Source: Calvatia gigantea (Eukaryota > Basidiomycota > Agaricomycetes > Agaricales > Lycoperdaceae). Taken from it: a DNA stretch of 64,000 bases. The position numbers and the translations under genes were made by a program. The stretch is taken from the NCBI GenBank assembly GCA_025093985.1, contig JACAAK010000005.1:744001-808000 (forward strand). Direction: 5' to 3'. The notes below the pieces were generated by a model, which worked only from the letters and a program-made list of their open reading frames with translations, ran no database searches and was not told the DNA's origin. Below are positions 23,180-35,238 of the stretch, in pieces (the first letter of the stretch is position 1; the number at the start of each line of letters is the position of its first letter).

Positions 23180-25911
23180 ATGGTAGTCACTCGCAAAAAA
23201 CCCTCGGCGCCGGCTCCGCCAACCTCTCGCACGACCTCAACACAAGCACTGCCTCGCGCAGTCAATGCTCAGCCGACGCTTTCAAACATCTCCACAACAT
23301 CCGACACACATTCAGATTCGTCGCAACCACCCGACAGAGCTGTGCGTACTTCGTTATGTTCTGCTATCACGTCGCAACGAACTGACTATGTCTTGAACTA
23401 GGTGCCAAATGGGGTGTCTAAACTCAGAACAAAACCCAAGAAACCGAAGCCAGGGGCTCCACTTGGTCGGGGGGAAAAGCGGTCAATCTTGGACCGTTTG
23501 TTCTTCTATTTCTTCGCCATCTTCGCAGCCTACGCTTTGTGGGTCTGCCCTTCTGACGTTCATCATGAGTCTGCTGTCTGTCGCTCCCTTACAATCTATC
23601 GCACACGCGTTCTTGAACCCTACGTCGTCCCACCCATTCGTGCTGTTGTCACTCACCTTGTCGTTGTCCAACCCTACGAAAAATATGCGAAACCTATTTA
23701 TCAAAACTACGTCCAACCAGTGACTCCCTACGTTGCTGCCGCTCAAAGGCGGACGGCACCCTACGTCAATGCCGCGTATCGCATTTCGAAGCGCACATCT
23801 TTGCGCTTATGGAATAATATCCTCAAGCCTTATTGGACTCGCGCGATTGTACCGAGATACAATCTCTACATTCAGCCCCAGGTCAACAAATATGTCTCGC
23901 CCATTACCAAACGCGTCAAGGATTACACCCGTCGAGCAGAGCCTCATGTGCGGGTTTTTGCCCATCATACATCGGTCTACGCCCATAAATCGCGGAAATA
24001 TGCTATCATCGCGTACGACAGGGTCAAACCTCAAGTTCTCCGCGCGTATAGGACTGCGGCACCTCACGTGTCGCGTGCCTATGCTCAAGTCAGACCCTCC
24101 CTCCACCGCGCCTTTGACGTAGTCCAGGTTAAAGGCAAATATTTGGTTTCAGAGACTATGATTTTGTTGCGAACTGCTTTGGGTCACGTCGGTGACTTGC
24201 GGAGGCAATTTGTCGATCCCCATATTCTGAGGATTTGGGAAAAGGCAGTAGAGAAGTCGGGACCTTCCAGTAACAACAGATCCTCAAGTGTTGTCGGTGC
24301 CACGTCGACGGGTTCTGGTGCCCCTCCAGTGGGAGAGTTTTCCGATGCGGATGCTGATCCTGAGGACGCGACGGTGGAGATAGTTGTGGAACCCACACCT
24401 TCCGCGATTCCCACTGTCGTATCCGTTCCTTCACAATCGATTACCCCTGTTATTGTCGATGCGACGCAAGAGCCTGAAATCCCAGATGCGCCTACCAACC
24501 CAACTCCTGTCCCGACTCCTGGAGAAACTCTTGAGAAAGCTGCGAGTGTAGCAGAGGAGAGTGCCGGCCATGCAAGTAGTGTTATTGGAGAGGTGGAGAG
24601 AGAGATTAAATTGGCTGAGGCTGAACAAGTACCTATAACGCCCACTCCCGCTCCCATGGAGACTCCTGAACCAGCTTCTAACGCCGGACCTGCCGAGCCT
24701 GAGGCACCCGTTGTTCAACAAGTTGTCGTAGAGGAACCTACACAGGAGGTGGAGGACCTTGACGACTTCTTGCGAGAAATTGGTTTGGACGACAAGGAGA
24801 AAATTCCCGAACCGGAACCGGAAGTTATCCTCCCAATTCAGGAGGAAGAAGACGAAGAAACCAAGAAGGCAGCCACTGCTGCGAAACGCGCTGCAATTGT
24901 CAGTCGACATGTACGCTGGCAATCCGAACTGGATACCCTTGTTAAGGATCTGGAGGGTCGCGTGACGCAGGAGATTCAGGCTATTCGCGATGAAGCCATT
25001 GCTCATATAGGCCGACTTCCTTCGGATAAGGACGAATCTAATATCGATGGAAAAGGCAAGGAGGTTATGCTCAAGATCCAAAACGATGGCGAAAAACTTC
25101 TGAAAGGTTTGGAGGCTTATGTTAATAAACTCAAGAGCCAGACAATCACGGGGGATGAATTAGAAAAGGAGAAGGAGAAATGGGATAAGGTAGTTGATAA
25201 GGTGGAGGACAAGTTCAAGGATATTATCAGGAGCGTTCAAGAAGAGGTTCATGATTGGTACGTCAGCATTCGTGAGAAAGAAGCTGGTGCTGTGAGTGGA
25301 CTTGTTTTCCTTTGGTTCCCAGTTTCTGACAATCGCCCTTAGGTCTTGGCTGCTTCCAGAGAGGCCAAGGCATTAGCAGACCGAGCACAGGCAGACCTTG
25401 GTCTCGACTATGCTTGGTTGGACGATGTTTCCTATCAAGACTGGCAAAAATACCACGACCTCATGAGGAGTATGTACCTTTACTTTCAATATTCTGGTTG
25501 GATGTGACACTCATCTTCTCTCTAGCTTCTGAACGGTTTGACCAGACTGTCCGTTCCCTTGCAAACGGCACCCATGTTGACGCTCCTGAAGACAAGCTGG
25601 TTCCCGTCCTGAATAATCTGGATCATGAAGTACAAGACATGATCGCCGGATTCGCTATGAAGATGAACGGCCTCACGAGGGAAGGTGACCGATCGTTGAG
25701 CATTTCTGATGAGCCCGTACCCGAGCAAGATGCCGAGGACGAGGAAGAGTGCGAAGAAGAGGAAGAAGACCCCCAAGTCTCTATCCTCCCCATTTCTCCT
25801 GAACCTGCAGTGGAGAAAGTGGACCCGGCGAATGTTGTCATTGGTAAAAATGCGGAGCAGATTGAAAAAATGGCCAATCAGGCGATTATTGATGGCCGAA
25901 TCGAACTGTAA
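23180..25911 (+). CDS. large membrane-anchored protein with repeated Pro/Tyr-rich helices, unknown function
   Basis: Exons 23180-23341, 23402-25291, 25343-25469 and 25526-25911 give 854 residues with all phases consistent. After a serine/threonine-rich basic N-terminus (MVVTRKKPSAPAPPTSRTTS) comes one hydrophobic segment (RLFFYFFAIFAAYALWVCPS), then about 200 residues built of short repeats around V-x-P-Y/H-V-x-x-A-Y and Y-x-R-x-K-P (PYVNAAYRISKR, APHVSRAYAQVRPSLHRAF), then an acidic proline-rich linker, a coiled-coil-like charged domain (DELEKEKEKWDKVVDKVEDK, QEEVHDWYVSIREKEAGAV, AKALADRAQADLGLDYAWLD) and an acidic tail. The repeats look amphipathic. I recognise no named family; a structural membrane-surface role is inference only. 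Confidence 0.75.
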
Positions 25912-26174
25912 TATCAGAAGTTTCGCCTCTCCTTATTTTTCCTATTGAGGTTTTTGTTCAGTAATTCGTTCACTTGCAACCATCTTCCTTACTCGCTTTT
26001 CTCCTCTTTTTCTCCGTGCGCTTAATATATGCTATTGCTACCATAGGAATATTTTATTGACTGCCTGTTCATACTTATTCGATCGCTCAGTGATAAGCTT
26101 CGCATCACAACGTGACGTAACCGACATCAATGTTCCTCCCACCCAAAGTTGTCAGATAATCTTCCTTCTACCTC

Positions 26175-28148
26175 ATGTCCTCCAAACCTCGCAAGTTTGT
26201 TACTTACAGCCGGAAGTCTAAAGGCAGGCATGTTGTTGTACAGCAGAACCCCCGAGACAAATACGAGAGCGCTGAACCCTCCGCACCTATTCCGGATTCA
26301 GACCAGGAAGCGCCCGCAAGACAAAGATCTATGCATTCTATTCAGACTACAGAAAGCGCGGAGAAGACCTGGATTTCGTCTTCTAGTTTGACTATGACTT
26401 CTTCAGCCTCTGTGACCCTCGGTTCTGATGGGATCTTGCCCACCCTTGTTCCCGCTCAAGCAACAACATCCAAAACATCGAAGTCAGGAACCTCAAAATC
26501 AGTGTCAGGCACAACTGGACCTCTACTTTCTTCGGTTTCCCTCGCACCTCCTGGCACCGCGGACGACGCGATAGCTAATTACTCTGGAAAAACCTTGTTC
26601 ACCCAGAATGCCAAACCGACCAGGACCCACACGAGCTCCCGGACTCTCAAGGAAAATATGGCACCAAAGGCGCGCCCTTACGAGCGGAGTAAAATCTATA
26701 ATTGTTGACTGAATAACCCTACTCTTGAACAGCTTTCGACAAATAGGCGTTCGCGCAAGTCCAGAGCGCATACATCCAGCTTGACGGCCCACAAACGCAG
26801 TCACTTACTCGGCGGCTCGTCTAGAACTGCTCTTTCCTTGCCTTCTTCGCCTGCAGCATTGGGTGCGAACAAATCACAGAATGGTGGGAGAGGGCAATGG
26901 CCGTCACTGTTTCCTCTTACTGGTAGTACGCCACGTCCCCCTGATATTTGCCTGGGCTCAGGCGCTCCAGCTTCTCCAGGACCAACTTCTTGCCCTACTA
27001 TCACTATCCCGACGTTGATAACGACGCGGTCGCACAGTAATCGTCTGCAGGCTACTCCGCAACAGGCGAACACACGTTCCTTAACAATAAATAGGGATGC
27101 GACTACCCTGCCGCCCGCGAATCATCAGCGTGAATCCTCTGTTCTACCGGCTCGCGCTTCTCGGGTTTTCTCTGGCCGTTCCTTGTCAGTCAGTACCCCG
27201 GACAACGGCGATGGGGATAGTGGTATGAAGGATAATTTGCCTATGACCCATCGGGCTTCTTTGGACTTGTCTGGAGCCGAACCAGACCCTCATTTTATAC
27301 CTTCGCTGGAAATTGATGCAGCTTTTAATTGGTCGCAATCACAAACAGGGGTACACGCAACTAATAATTATGGGCAAGAAGGAAAAGATATCTTCATACA
27401 TATACGAGGTCAATCGACTCCAAAACGTGCCCGAAGACCCCCACCAGACCCCCTCGCTTCGAGTACAGGAACAAAAGAGAAAGGGAGTGATGGTCAGCCT
27501 GAGGGGACCAAAGTGTGCTCTCCTTGGGTCAGTGACAACCTTGTTTCGCCGCCCAGCTACCACACACACCAGAAGCGATATCACTCAGCCCAAGACCCCA
27601 TTGAGGGTTTACATGAGGATAGAGTGCTCGGTTCGTCTTGTTCGGTCTGTTAACACGGACTCTTTCATACTATTTGAATAGCTTCTTTCATTATCAACGC
27701 GATCCCGCATCCCATTGCTCCACATGACGTAGCGGGCAATTCAACAGGAAGTGCTTCCGCAACTACGATACAGGCGGACCAAGCTCGGCGAGTACGACAA
27801 CGCGGAAAAACGGGGCGAACCCCCGTCATTCGTAAAAGTAGACAAGAACGGGAGGCCAGTCGGGACAGTGTTTGTTCCTGCTGTTCTTCTGACGATGAAT
27901 TAATGCTCCGTTCTCATTCCCACCTCGACCTAGACACAAGAGGTGTGGAGGGGACGGCCGCACATCCACCTTCACCTATTTCAAAATACATATGGAGGGC
28001 AAAGCGGCGTCGTGAGATAGGCTTCAGGAGAAGGCGTGCAGGTAAGAGTAAAACAGAACCCGAAAATGACGCGGAAGAGTGTATTGGGGACGATGAGCTC
28101 GATCTGCTTGGGACTGTTTGTTCCAGAGAAAGGGTGGTCTCTTGGTGA
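26175..28148 (+). CDS. serine-rich disordered nuclear-type protein, unknown
   Basis: Starts MSSKPRKFVTYSRKSKGRHV and is low in hydrophobic residues throughout, with many S, T, P, R and K residues and several basic clusters (KRARRPPPDP, RAKRRREIGFRRRRAGK). Exons appear to be 26175 to about 26689, about 26742-27630 and about 27681-28148. The first junction is a problem: the natural donor GTAAAA leaves one base over, but the next open frame needs none, so either an unusual splice or a one-base error lies near 26690-26745. The C-terminal part contains CSCCSSDDELMLRSHSH and ends in DELDLLGTVCSRERVVSW. No domain found. A short basic tyrosine-serine motif at the N-terminus recalls several cohesin-linked proteins but this is too weak to use. 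Confidence 0.5.
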
Positions 28149-30714
28149 ACTTTGAATTACCTACCCACCCTGTTCCATTGATTCATTGCCTTCTAGATGA
28201 CTAGACATCGCCCAATCCTTGTCTCTTTCCATTTTCTCCTGGAGCAACCTTGCTGAAAGTGAACCAGTCTGAATCTCGCCGGAACACTCCGGTTTTCATT
28301 ATCCCCCCGCTTTACCGTGCGACCTACATTCTCGGCGCGCTTGATGCAACGTTCAACAAACAACTCACCGCCTTGGGAATTTTATTTTTCAGTTCTCGGC
28401 TGCACGCTTCGGGGTTCGAATCCATTCACTTAAACGATCAATACTCAGTCTAGCTTAGCCTATGCGGCTTAGGTGTTCGGTCTCTATTGTCGTGATGACA
28501 CCCGAATTTTATGCCACATGGCGCCCACGTTTTTTATCGTCAATGGCGGTGTTTTGGGTTCAGATACTTCGCGCCTCATCGCTCCGGGGCCCAGATAATC
28601 CATTGATGTAAAATAAAGCAAACCCATGGTACAAATATCATTTGGACGCTCACATCCGTGAAGCCCAACGGTGGTCCTTTCAAACGCAATGAACCCCTTT
28701 AACTGTCCAAGAAAATACTTGATGTACTACCCCGGCACCTGGCGTGTGCTAAACCATCACAAACTTGAAACATACATCTGAAGTGCCTTGTGTTTCTCCA
28801 TCTGCGAATCTGGAACTTCAAGCCACGCCCTTATTTATTCGAGGACCTCGCGACGACTCGGCCCGTTGAAACTTTGAGGACGTAGTTTAGGTATGTTACA
28901 GGGTGTCGCCACGAGAACCCCGGCTGTCTTCCTTAGGTATAGGATTGGTGTAAGCGTGGACAAGGAAGCCATCTGAAACAGAATCTATCGTACATGTACA
29001 ATTTTCCATCATTTTATTCAAAATTCGTGCCTGTCCGCCGTCACTTGGGCGATCCAGGCAGTGTCCTGGTTTTTACACGAAGCGAATAAGCAGCAGAGCT
29101 GGACTGGCCTTAGACACCTGGAATTGGCCTTCCTTTTTTCTTTGTCGCCTCAAAAAAGGCCACTTCCGTACAGGAATTTGTAAAGTCTTAAGACGTTGAA
29201 TGCTCCTAGGTATTATCAGGGCGGGACCAATGAGGTCACTTGTTGCCGGTTATTACATAGGGTGGCCGGGAGCAGAACAAACGTCGGGACCTTTCATATC
29301 CGTTAGTCTGAGTGTTTGGGCCTGCACGATCCCGCGCTTGATATCCTAAGTACTGACCAGGTGACTTCGTCTGATTGATACCGTATTGTGTCCTAGGTCT
29401 TGTCGCGGATATCCAGGTAAGCAGTATTCATGGGGTACGTAACTAGAAACGCTCAGATCTGGTGCTGGTGGCTGTGCGATTGTGGACTGAAAATGATTGG
29501 TGCTTGGCGTTTTCCATTAGCCACCATTTATGGGCCCGCATAATGCTTGTGTGTGTACATAGTAGCACCAATCCGGAACGATTTACGTTCATATGGCATT
29601 TGCTGCTGTTAAGTGGGGTCTCGAATTGTGACCTGAACCCCCTTTGGTCAAACGGAACGACCGTGTCAGCAACGATCAGGAAACGGACAGGAAATACTAT
29701 CCCACATCGCTGCGGCCCCCGCAATTGCTCTGAAGTGCTGATTATATCGTGAGGATTCCAAGATTTCCTAAGCATGGGTTTTGACGATGCTTGTGTGCTC
29801 ACGCAGTGGTGGTTAGTGATACCTGCTTCCAGGCTTACTAGACGAACACCCTGGAGTATTTCTACAGAGCCTGGGGAAGGGTAGGTGTGCAGGTTCAGCG
29901 CCATCCTAATCCCGACCCTTCCAAGATCGAAGGCCGCTGTACGCGGATGTTGCTCAAAGTAACGGTCGAAGGACTCGATCACACGGTAATAGACGTCTCG
30001 TAAAGATCTCCACCTGATATCTGAGGCAGGGATGAGATTGAAATAATGTCAATCCAAGATCAGGTCTCGTCGGATCACCCTGCGTCCCTCCGACGATACA
30101 AGAAAAACAAGTTACTCGAGGCTGAACTGATGAGAAATTGTAAGTCGCATTACTGTCCGTGTATTCTTCACGGATAGGGACCTTCCGACTCGGAACAAAC
30201 GCCGCAAGTGTTTGTGCTATGCCTCGGCTGTGAAGGCGTGTGAGTGCTGAGGTTACTTATCTGGCAGGTGAAAGGTCTGCGCCATGGCTCACGACGAGGA
30301 GCTAAAGCGCGGGTTGATAAGGGTTTCCGTTATTTTCTGTGGTAGCTGGGGAGATCTGCGGGGGCTTGGAGATGTTGATCGTTCCATTCATAATAAAACC
30401 GCTGAGCAAGCCTGGACACCTTCTATAGAGGGAATTATGTATGGGTCTCATTCATGGCTCTTAGGAGAAAGATTAGGACAAATTGTAAAGCTAGGCAGGG
30501 TAAGAAGTCGCCCAAGATATGTCTTCTGCACGGGTTTCGGTTGGAAACGACGCGCAGGTAGATGTCTTATCATCAACAGTGAATTTCTCAGAATCAAAAA
30601 AGTAGTGGGTGTCAGTGTACGGAACCCTCAGTCGTCTGAGATTGCTTCGGCTGCTCTCCACTTCAAGTTGCTCTCGTAAAAGGAGAGAAGCTGTGGGCCG
30701 AGTGAGTAAGCCGA
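28149..30714. other. gene-poor region, 2.6 kb
   Basis: The longest frame (29443-29982, minus) has no ATG-supported start, no domain and no splice logic. A tRNA-B-box-like string near 28412 lacks a matching A box and cloverleaf. No supported gene. Confidence 0.4.
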
Positions 30715-31602
30715 TCATGATACGAACTCGGGCGACCCAAGTACCTTCTGCGGGAACCGCTTGCGACAAATAACAGCACTATCTCGTATGTGCTCTCCAT
30801 TTTTCCTTGTCCTCTCGTTAGCTCGGGAGCAGGAAGAGAATACCTGGGGACTTACAAAGTGAAGAAGATGACGAGGCCGTCATCCGTACGTTCCACTGTG
30901 TCTACGGTGTCAACAAGGTCTTCCCAGTTCTCTTTATCCATGTATTTCGACATGTCGTGAAGACGTGGCTGGGGTTCTCCTGATACATTCTGGCCTTTTG
31001 GTAGTGGCTTCTCTCCTTTCTTTGTTTGCCTGCTTCGGACTGGTTCCTCTTCATCTTCGTCGGAATCCATTTTTACTGTCGATTTTCGACCGCGTTTCTT
31101 TGTGGCTGAACCAACATCAGACTCCTCGTCTGCGATACTAGATTTTCGCGCCCGTTTGGCCGGCTTGGGTTCCACAGACTTCCTCGGCTTTTTCTTTGGG
31201 TTCTTTTTCCAGAATTCAGCAACAAGCTCCTTTGCATTTCTGAGAGAAATTCAGTGACTCAAATTAGCACGCACGGAGTCAAACTCACTCAGTATCACGT
31301 TCGTCGACCCAACTATTTTCTTCTTCTCCATAGCCTTTCCACTTCACAAGATAGCCCATTCGGCCCTAAAATACAGCGATTTCACGCGTCGTTCTTTGTT
31401 CGTTATCATTTGGCAGACGGGAGGAGCGGCTCACCTCAGGAAAAGCGCCTCTTTTCGCGTCTACGATCTCTTCGATCTCATATTCCGAACCGTCGTCTTC
31501 CACACCCTCCGACCCCTCATCATTAGTGTTTTTCTCCACTTTGTCGACGTTCATAGCGTTTTCATCCTCTGATTCTACCAACTCAGGTGAAGGGCGGGAC
31601 AT
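30715..31602 (-). CDS. heterochromatin protein 1 (chromodomain + chromo shadow domain)
   Basis: Four exons on the minus strand (31602-31435, 31365-31289, 31239-30856, 30811-30715), 241 residues. An acidic N-terminus leads to the chromodomain: YEIEEIVDAKRG, then GYLVKWKGYGEEENSWVDER and ELVAEFWKK. The aromatic cage positions Y, W and Y that bind methylated H3K9 are present. A basic hinge with KRARKSS and KKRGRKS patches follows, then the chromo shadow domain ENWEDLVDTVDTVERTDDGL, NGEHIRDSAVICRKRFPQKV and LGSPEF, the dimerisation and PxVxL-binding module. This is the HP1/Swi6 architecture of heterochromatin formation in the nucleus. The start is the ATG at 31602 (MSRPSPELVES). Its 5' end is 280 bp from the 3' end of the Y14 gene, both on the minus strand. 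Confidence 0.93.
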
Positions 31603-31881
31603 AGGGACAAGTAGCAAGGAGGAGAGTAATGATACGGAAATAGGCTCAGTCGGTATTGTCAGTTTGGAAACCGTGTGAACACTGTTTGTTCATTACAAAC
31701 ACTTGAAAGGAATGAGGTGGAAGTAAGAAGCTGTATTGCAAAAATGGAACTCCTTTAAGCAGATACTTCAGTCAGAGTCGCATTCCTTGATTCTGAGGCA
31801 GTAGAGATGCGCCCCCATACCCTGAATCTTCAACAAGGTATATGAAATACAGGTGACTGAACATGAAGAAAAAAAACCTGT

Positions 31882-32579
31882 CTATTTACGACGACTAGGA
31901 CTCGCACTACGGCCGCGAGCTCGACCTTTCTTGGGTCCTGAAGGAGGAGGGCGAACAAATGCATAGTCACAATGAACTGTTTGTTCCAGCAAGGGAGTTC
32001 CTGATGCGCCATCGATTGCAGCTTGCGCATCTGCCATCGTTTCGTACTCGACAAGAACATATCCCTGTTTATAATGAGCACAAGCACAAAATTTACGAAC
32101 ACAGGATGGAGTTCACCTTCACGTAGCCTGTCCGGCGGTCAAGGTTGAGATGGAGATTCTTAATCTCCCCAAACTCCGAGAACTTGTCCTGCACATCCTC
32201 TTCCGTTGCTTCTTCATGGACATTTGTGACGAGGACGATCCATCCTTCAACAGCTGAACGGAGTCAATCATTTCTGCGGCACATCCACGAGGTATAAAAC
32301 ATACAGCGCGCAGCCCTAGTATCTGAGCCGGTGGTCGTTGGTTCTACCCGATCATATGCCGCGTCTGCCGACGGTTTCGTCTCACTGTCGCCTTGATATC
32401 ATAAAATATTAGGAGAAATCCTCGGGTTAGTCTTTTTGTGGCGTACCAGTGTTTTGGAAACCTCTGCCTCGTCTGCGAACGGCACCGCCGGCCTCAACTA
32501 ATGAACGTGGTTGAATTATGATTACAAGCGCATTGTGGTTGCACCTACCAACGTCAATGTTCATCTCATCATCAGACAT
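31882..32579 (-). CDS. RBM8A: exon junction complex RNA-binding protein Y14 (RBM8A)
   Basis: Five exons (32579-32549, 32497-32447, 32391-32305, 32253-32117, 32064-31882) give 162 residues. The N-terminal acidic stretch [10 protein letters not shown] precedes a basic patch ([10 protein letters not shown]). The RRM follows: [40 protein letters not shown] and [20 protein letters not shown], ending [14 protein letters not shown] and an arginine/serine tail [14 protein letters not shown]. This order is diagnostic of Y14/Tsunagi, which with Mago nashi marks exon-exon junctions after splicing. A fungus with this intron density would be expected to retain the complex. All splice sites are canonical. 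Head to head with the MYND-finger gene, about 580 bp apart. Confidence 0.93.
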
Positions 32580-33158
32580 GGCGGAAATGCTGGACTGCGT
32601 GAAGTGTGCTTTGATTTGGAGGCAAACAAACGGTCGGCGTCAGAGGTAACATGTCACGCTTCGGCGGGCCCCGCCGGCCGATGGCCAAAAAAACTGTTGC
32701 CGAAGCTGTGACAACGTGGTTGTTGTGGCAATCTTTCCCCTGTTAGATCTTCTTCACTCGGGCTAAATTAGCAACGGGCGCCCATTTTGAACCGATTTCA
32801 CACTGGCGGGCAACCCCATGAGACTGTAGAGGGTAGACATTCACAGACACACGCCCACAAGAAATGTCCAGTCATTTAGAATTTGTGCCATAACCGGAAA
32901 ATGAAAATTCTGGTCTTAAATTTCCTTATGTACACCAATCTCGATTTCAGAACATTTTGCAAAATATCGTTCCTGAACACTATCTAAGAGAAATCGAGAT
33001 TCAATCTGAACCTGGAGGGTTGCATTCTCAACGAGCACGGTAGGGGTTGATTGATTTTACGGCCCGCGTGAGAGGGTCCTCTTCGCCATCGGTTAAAAGC
33101 ACAGTTTAGAACTGCCATTGACTGCACCATCCTTCGACCTTTTCGTACCTTCGCCACC

Positions 33159-33906
33159 ATGCACGCAGTTCCAGTCATCAACCACCCATGCACACTTTGC
33201 TGCCGCCCGACCTCTATGTGGTGCAGTCGCTGCCAAGGCGCCTGGTATTGTACACCAGAGCACCTTCACCAGGTGCGCCTCCTTACCCGACCTTGCCACC
33301 TCATCGCTAACCGTTCTCTCAGGATTGGCCTCGCCACAGAAAGGAATGCGTCCCTGCAAATCAGCAAAGTAGCACCTCCAACACTAATTCCAATTCTTCC
33401 GGTACCTATGGCGTTAATATGATTGCGACCCCTCCCCCTGCCGAACCCCAATTAATCAGCGTCTCCGCTATTCTGTTTTCGCCGGAGGAAGGTACGCTTT
33501 TCCAACTCATCCTTCGCGTTGCCCAACCTGACCCGCCCTGACAGAACGACCCCGTATCATCACAATCAGCTGCCGACCCTCTCATAAACCCTCTCAGGGG
33601 ATGTGTCCAATCCCCCTCGTACAAAACTACTTCTGCGACGGCCAACCGGAAGGCATCGTCTTAACGCAAGGTCTCAATAGTGAACCTTTGCGGTTCCCCC
33701 TCCACCTGTGGTACTCGCCCAACGCCCTTAAAAAAAGTGCCCCAGTCAACCGTGCCATCTACCATATTACATCTGGTGCCGCACCCAAAGCCTGGTGTGG
33801 AACTGTCGTGGTTCTCAAATTTAACGGCTCCAGGAGGCAGGGCTATTCAGACGCTGGCTCTAATGATCTCCCTGCATTGTCTGCCTACTTCCTCGCCTAC
33901 AACTAA
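33159..33906 (+). CDS. MYND zinc-finger protein
   Basis: Exons 33159-33272, 33323-33491 and 33545-33906, 214 residues. The N-terminus is a complete MYND finger: CTLCCRPTSMWCSRCQGAWY then C-x4-H...DWPRHRKEC, completed across intron 1. The rest (ERPRIITISCRPSHKPSQG, FCDGQPEGIVLTQGLNSEPL, AYFLAYN) matches no family I can name, but a small MYND protein with this kind of C-terminal domain is common in agaricomycetes. MYND fingers bind proline-rich partners; a role in transcription is likely but unproven. The start ATG at 33159 is directly ahead of the finger. Confidence 0.85.
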
Positions 33907-35238
33907 ATACCCATTCCGGGGCCACGTCTAATTGGACGGATCACTTCCCCGCAAGCCTGATCCTCTGGTCGACAAGTCAGGCTCGACCCTAGCACCACCC
34001 CAAAAACATAAGCGTTCACCGGCAGTACGCGTAGTTCTCTTTTTTGGTTTCATTGTAGCATATATGATAACATGACACGTTGCTATCCCGTGTGGCCGAC
34101 GTTCATGGCAATAATCATCCTAGATACACTCGTAGACATAACCTTCGCCCTGATGTCAAAAACTTTCCAAGCCTGCTGTTCGGGGTGGCCGGGCCCCTTG
34201 AAACGAGTTAATCAGAAGCTTAGCCACTTTTTGCTATCGTTTGTACCCATTTACATGTTTCATTAATGCCATTCATGTGTAGATCGGATGATAGCCACCG
34301 AACTATCTTTACCTATAACGGTCTCGATCAAGAAGGTTAAGAACTTAGGAAGCAAGCTACGTCCGATTTGTGATGTGGTTCCTGATGCATGATGTTCAGC
34401 ACTATTGTTATATCAACCACGTGTGTCAAGAGCCAACTTGGCTGTCAACGGAACCTGCAAGTCATCTCACGACTAGCTATATAGTGCAGACGGCTGGAGC
34501 TTGGAGTCGGAGTAGCGATGTCATATTGTCTTCAGTGTCTGTTTCACTATACCAACCAGCTCGGCAACCATCTACGTATGTAACAGACCTCACGAACTGT
34601 CAAGAAATCAAAGTTCTTCGGTAGCCACCCACGCCATTCACTCACCCAGAAATAGCTCGGTTCAGGGTAAAATTTCTGCATACCCGGACATACTCTCGGG
34701 TGCGGAACCGGTCGAGGTGGTATCTAGGTCCCAAGCCGTGTCCATCGGCAAGGATTGAAAATGGAACCCCGACGCTGTGTTGGAACTTGGTGAATGACGT
34801 GCGCCGGATGATTGCCTGCCTCAACAATGATTCTATCAAGGTTCGTGACCCTGTTTAAATCCCTCCAGATGCTACTCGACCATGACGCACGACGCATGTC
34901 AGTGGGCTCATTAATCACCGTTCTCATGATCTTGTACCAGAAAAGGAGACCGGGCGTACTCGACCTGTATACAGTTCCTGCGGGTTGACAATTAGAGGTG
35001 TCACTGACGTTTGGAACGGTCGCATCCCTTTGTGGCACATAATTCAAGGAAGTAAACATTAGGATTTAAGGTAAAAGACTCGAGGCAATGGTGCTTGAGT
35101 TGAATGTTGAATGAGGAGCGATGATAATGAGCTGTTGAAACCTCCGACAACTATGATATGATGAGTCAGCAATATGTAAGCCAAGTACTAGCCAAAATTC
35201 ATTTTCTTGTCTGGGCCTTCGTTGCAGCCGAGTCCAAT
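33907..35238. other. intergenic region, 1.3 kb
   Basis: No supported gene. It separates the MYND gene from RRP4 and contains only short frames. Confidence 0.4.

Noticed and set aside
26175..28148. Assignment of the disordered protein to a cohesin-release (Wapl-like) factor
   Set aside because: Only a short basic N-terminal motif is similar, and no conserved C-terminal domain is present.
28395..28435. tRNA B-box-like string GGTTCGAATCC
   Set aside because: No acceptor stem, D arm or anticodon stem can be formed around it, and no T-run follows.
29443..29982. 179-codon open frame on the minus strand
   Set aside because: No recognisable domain, no splice logic with neighbours and composition like random sequence.
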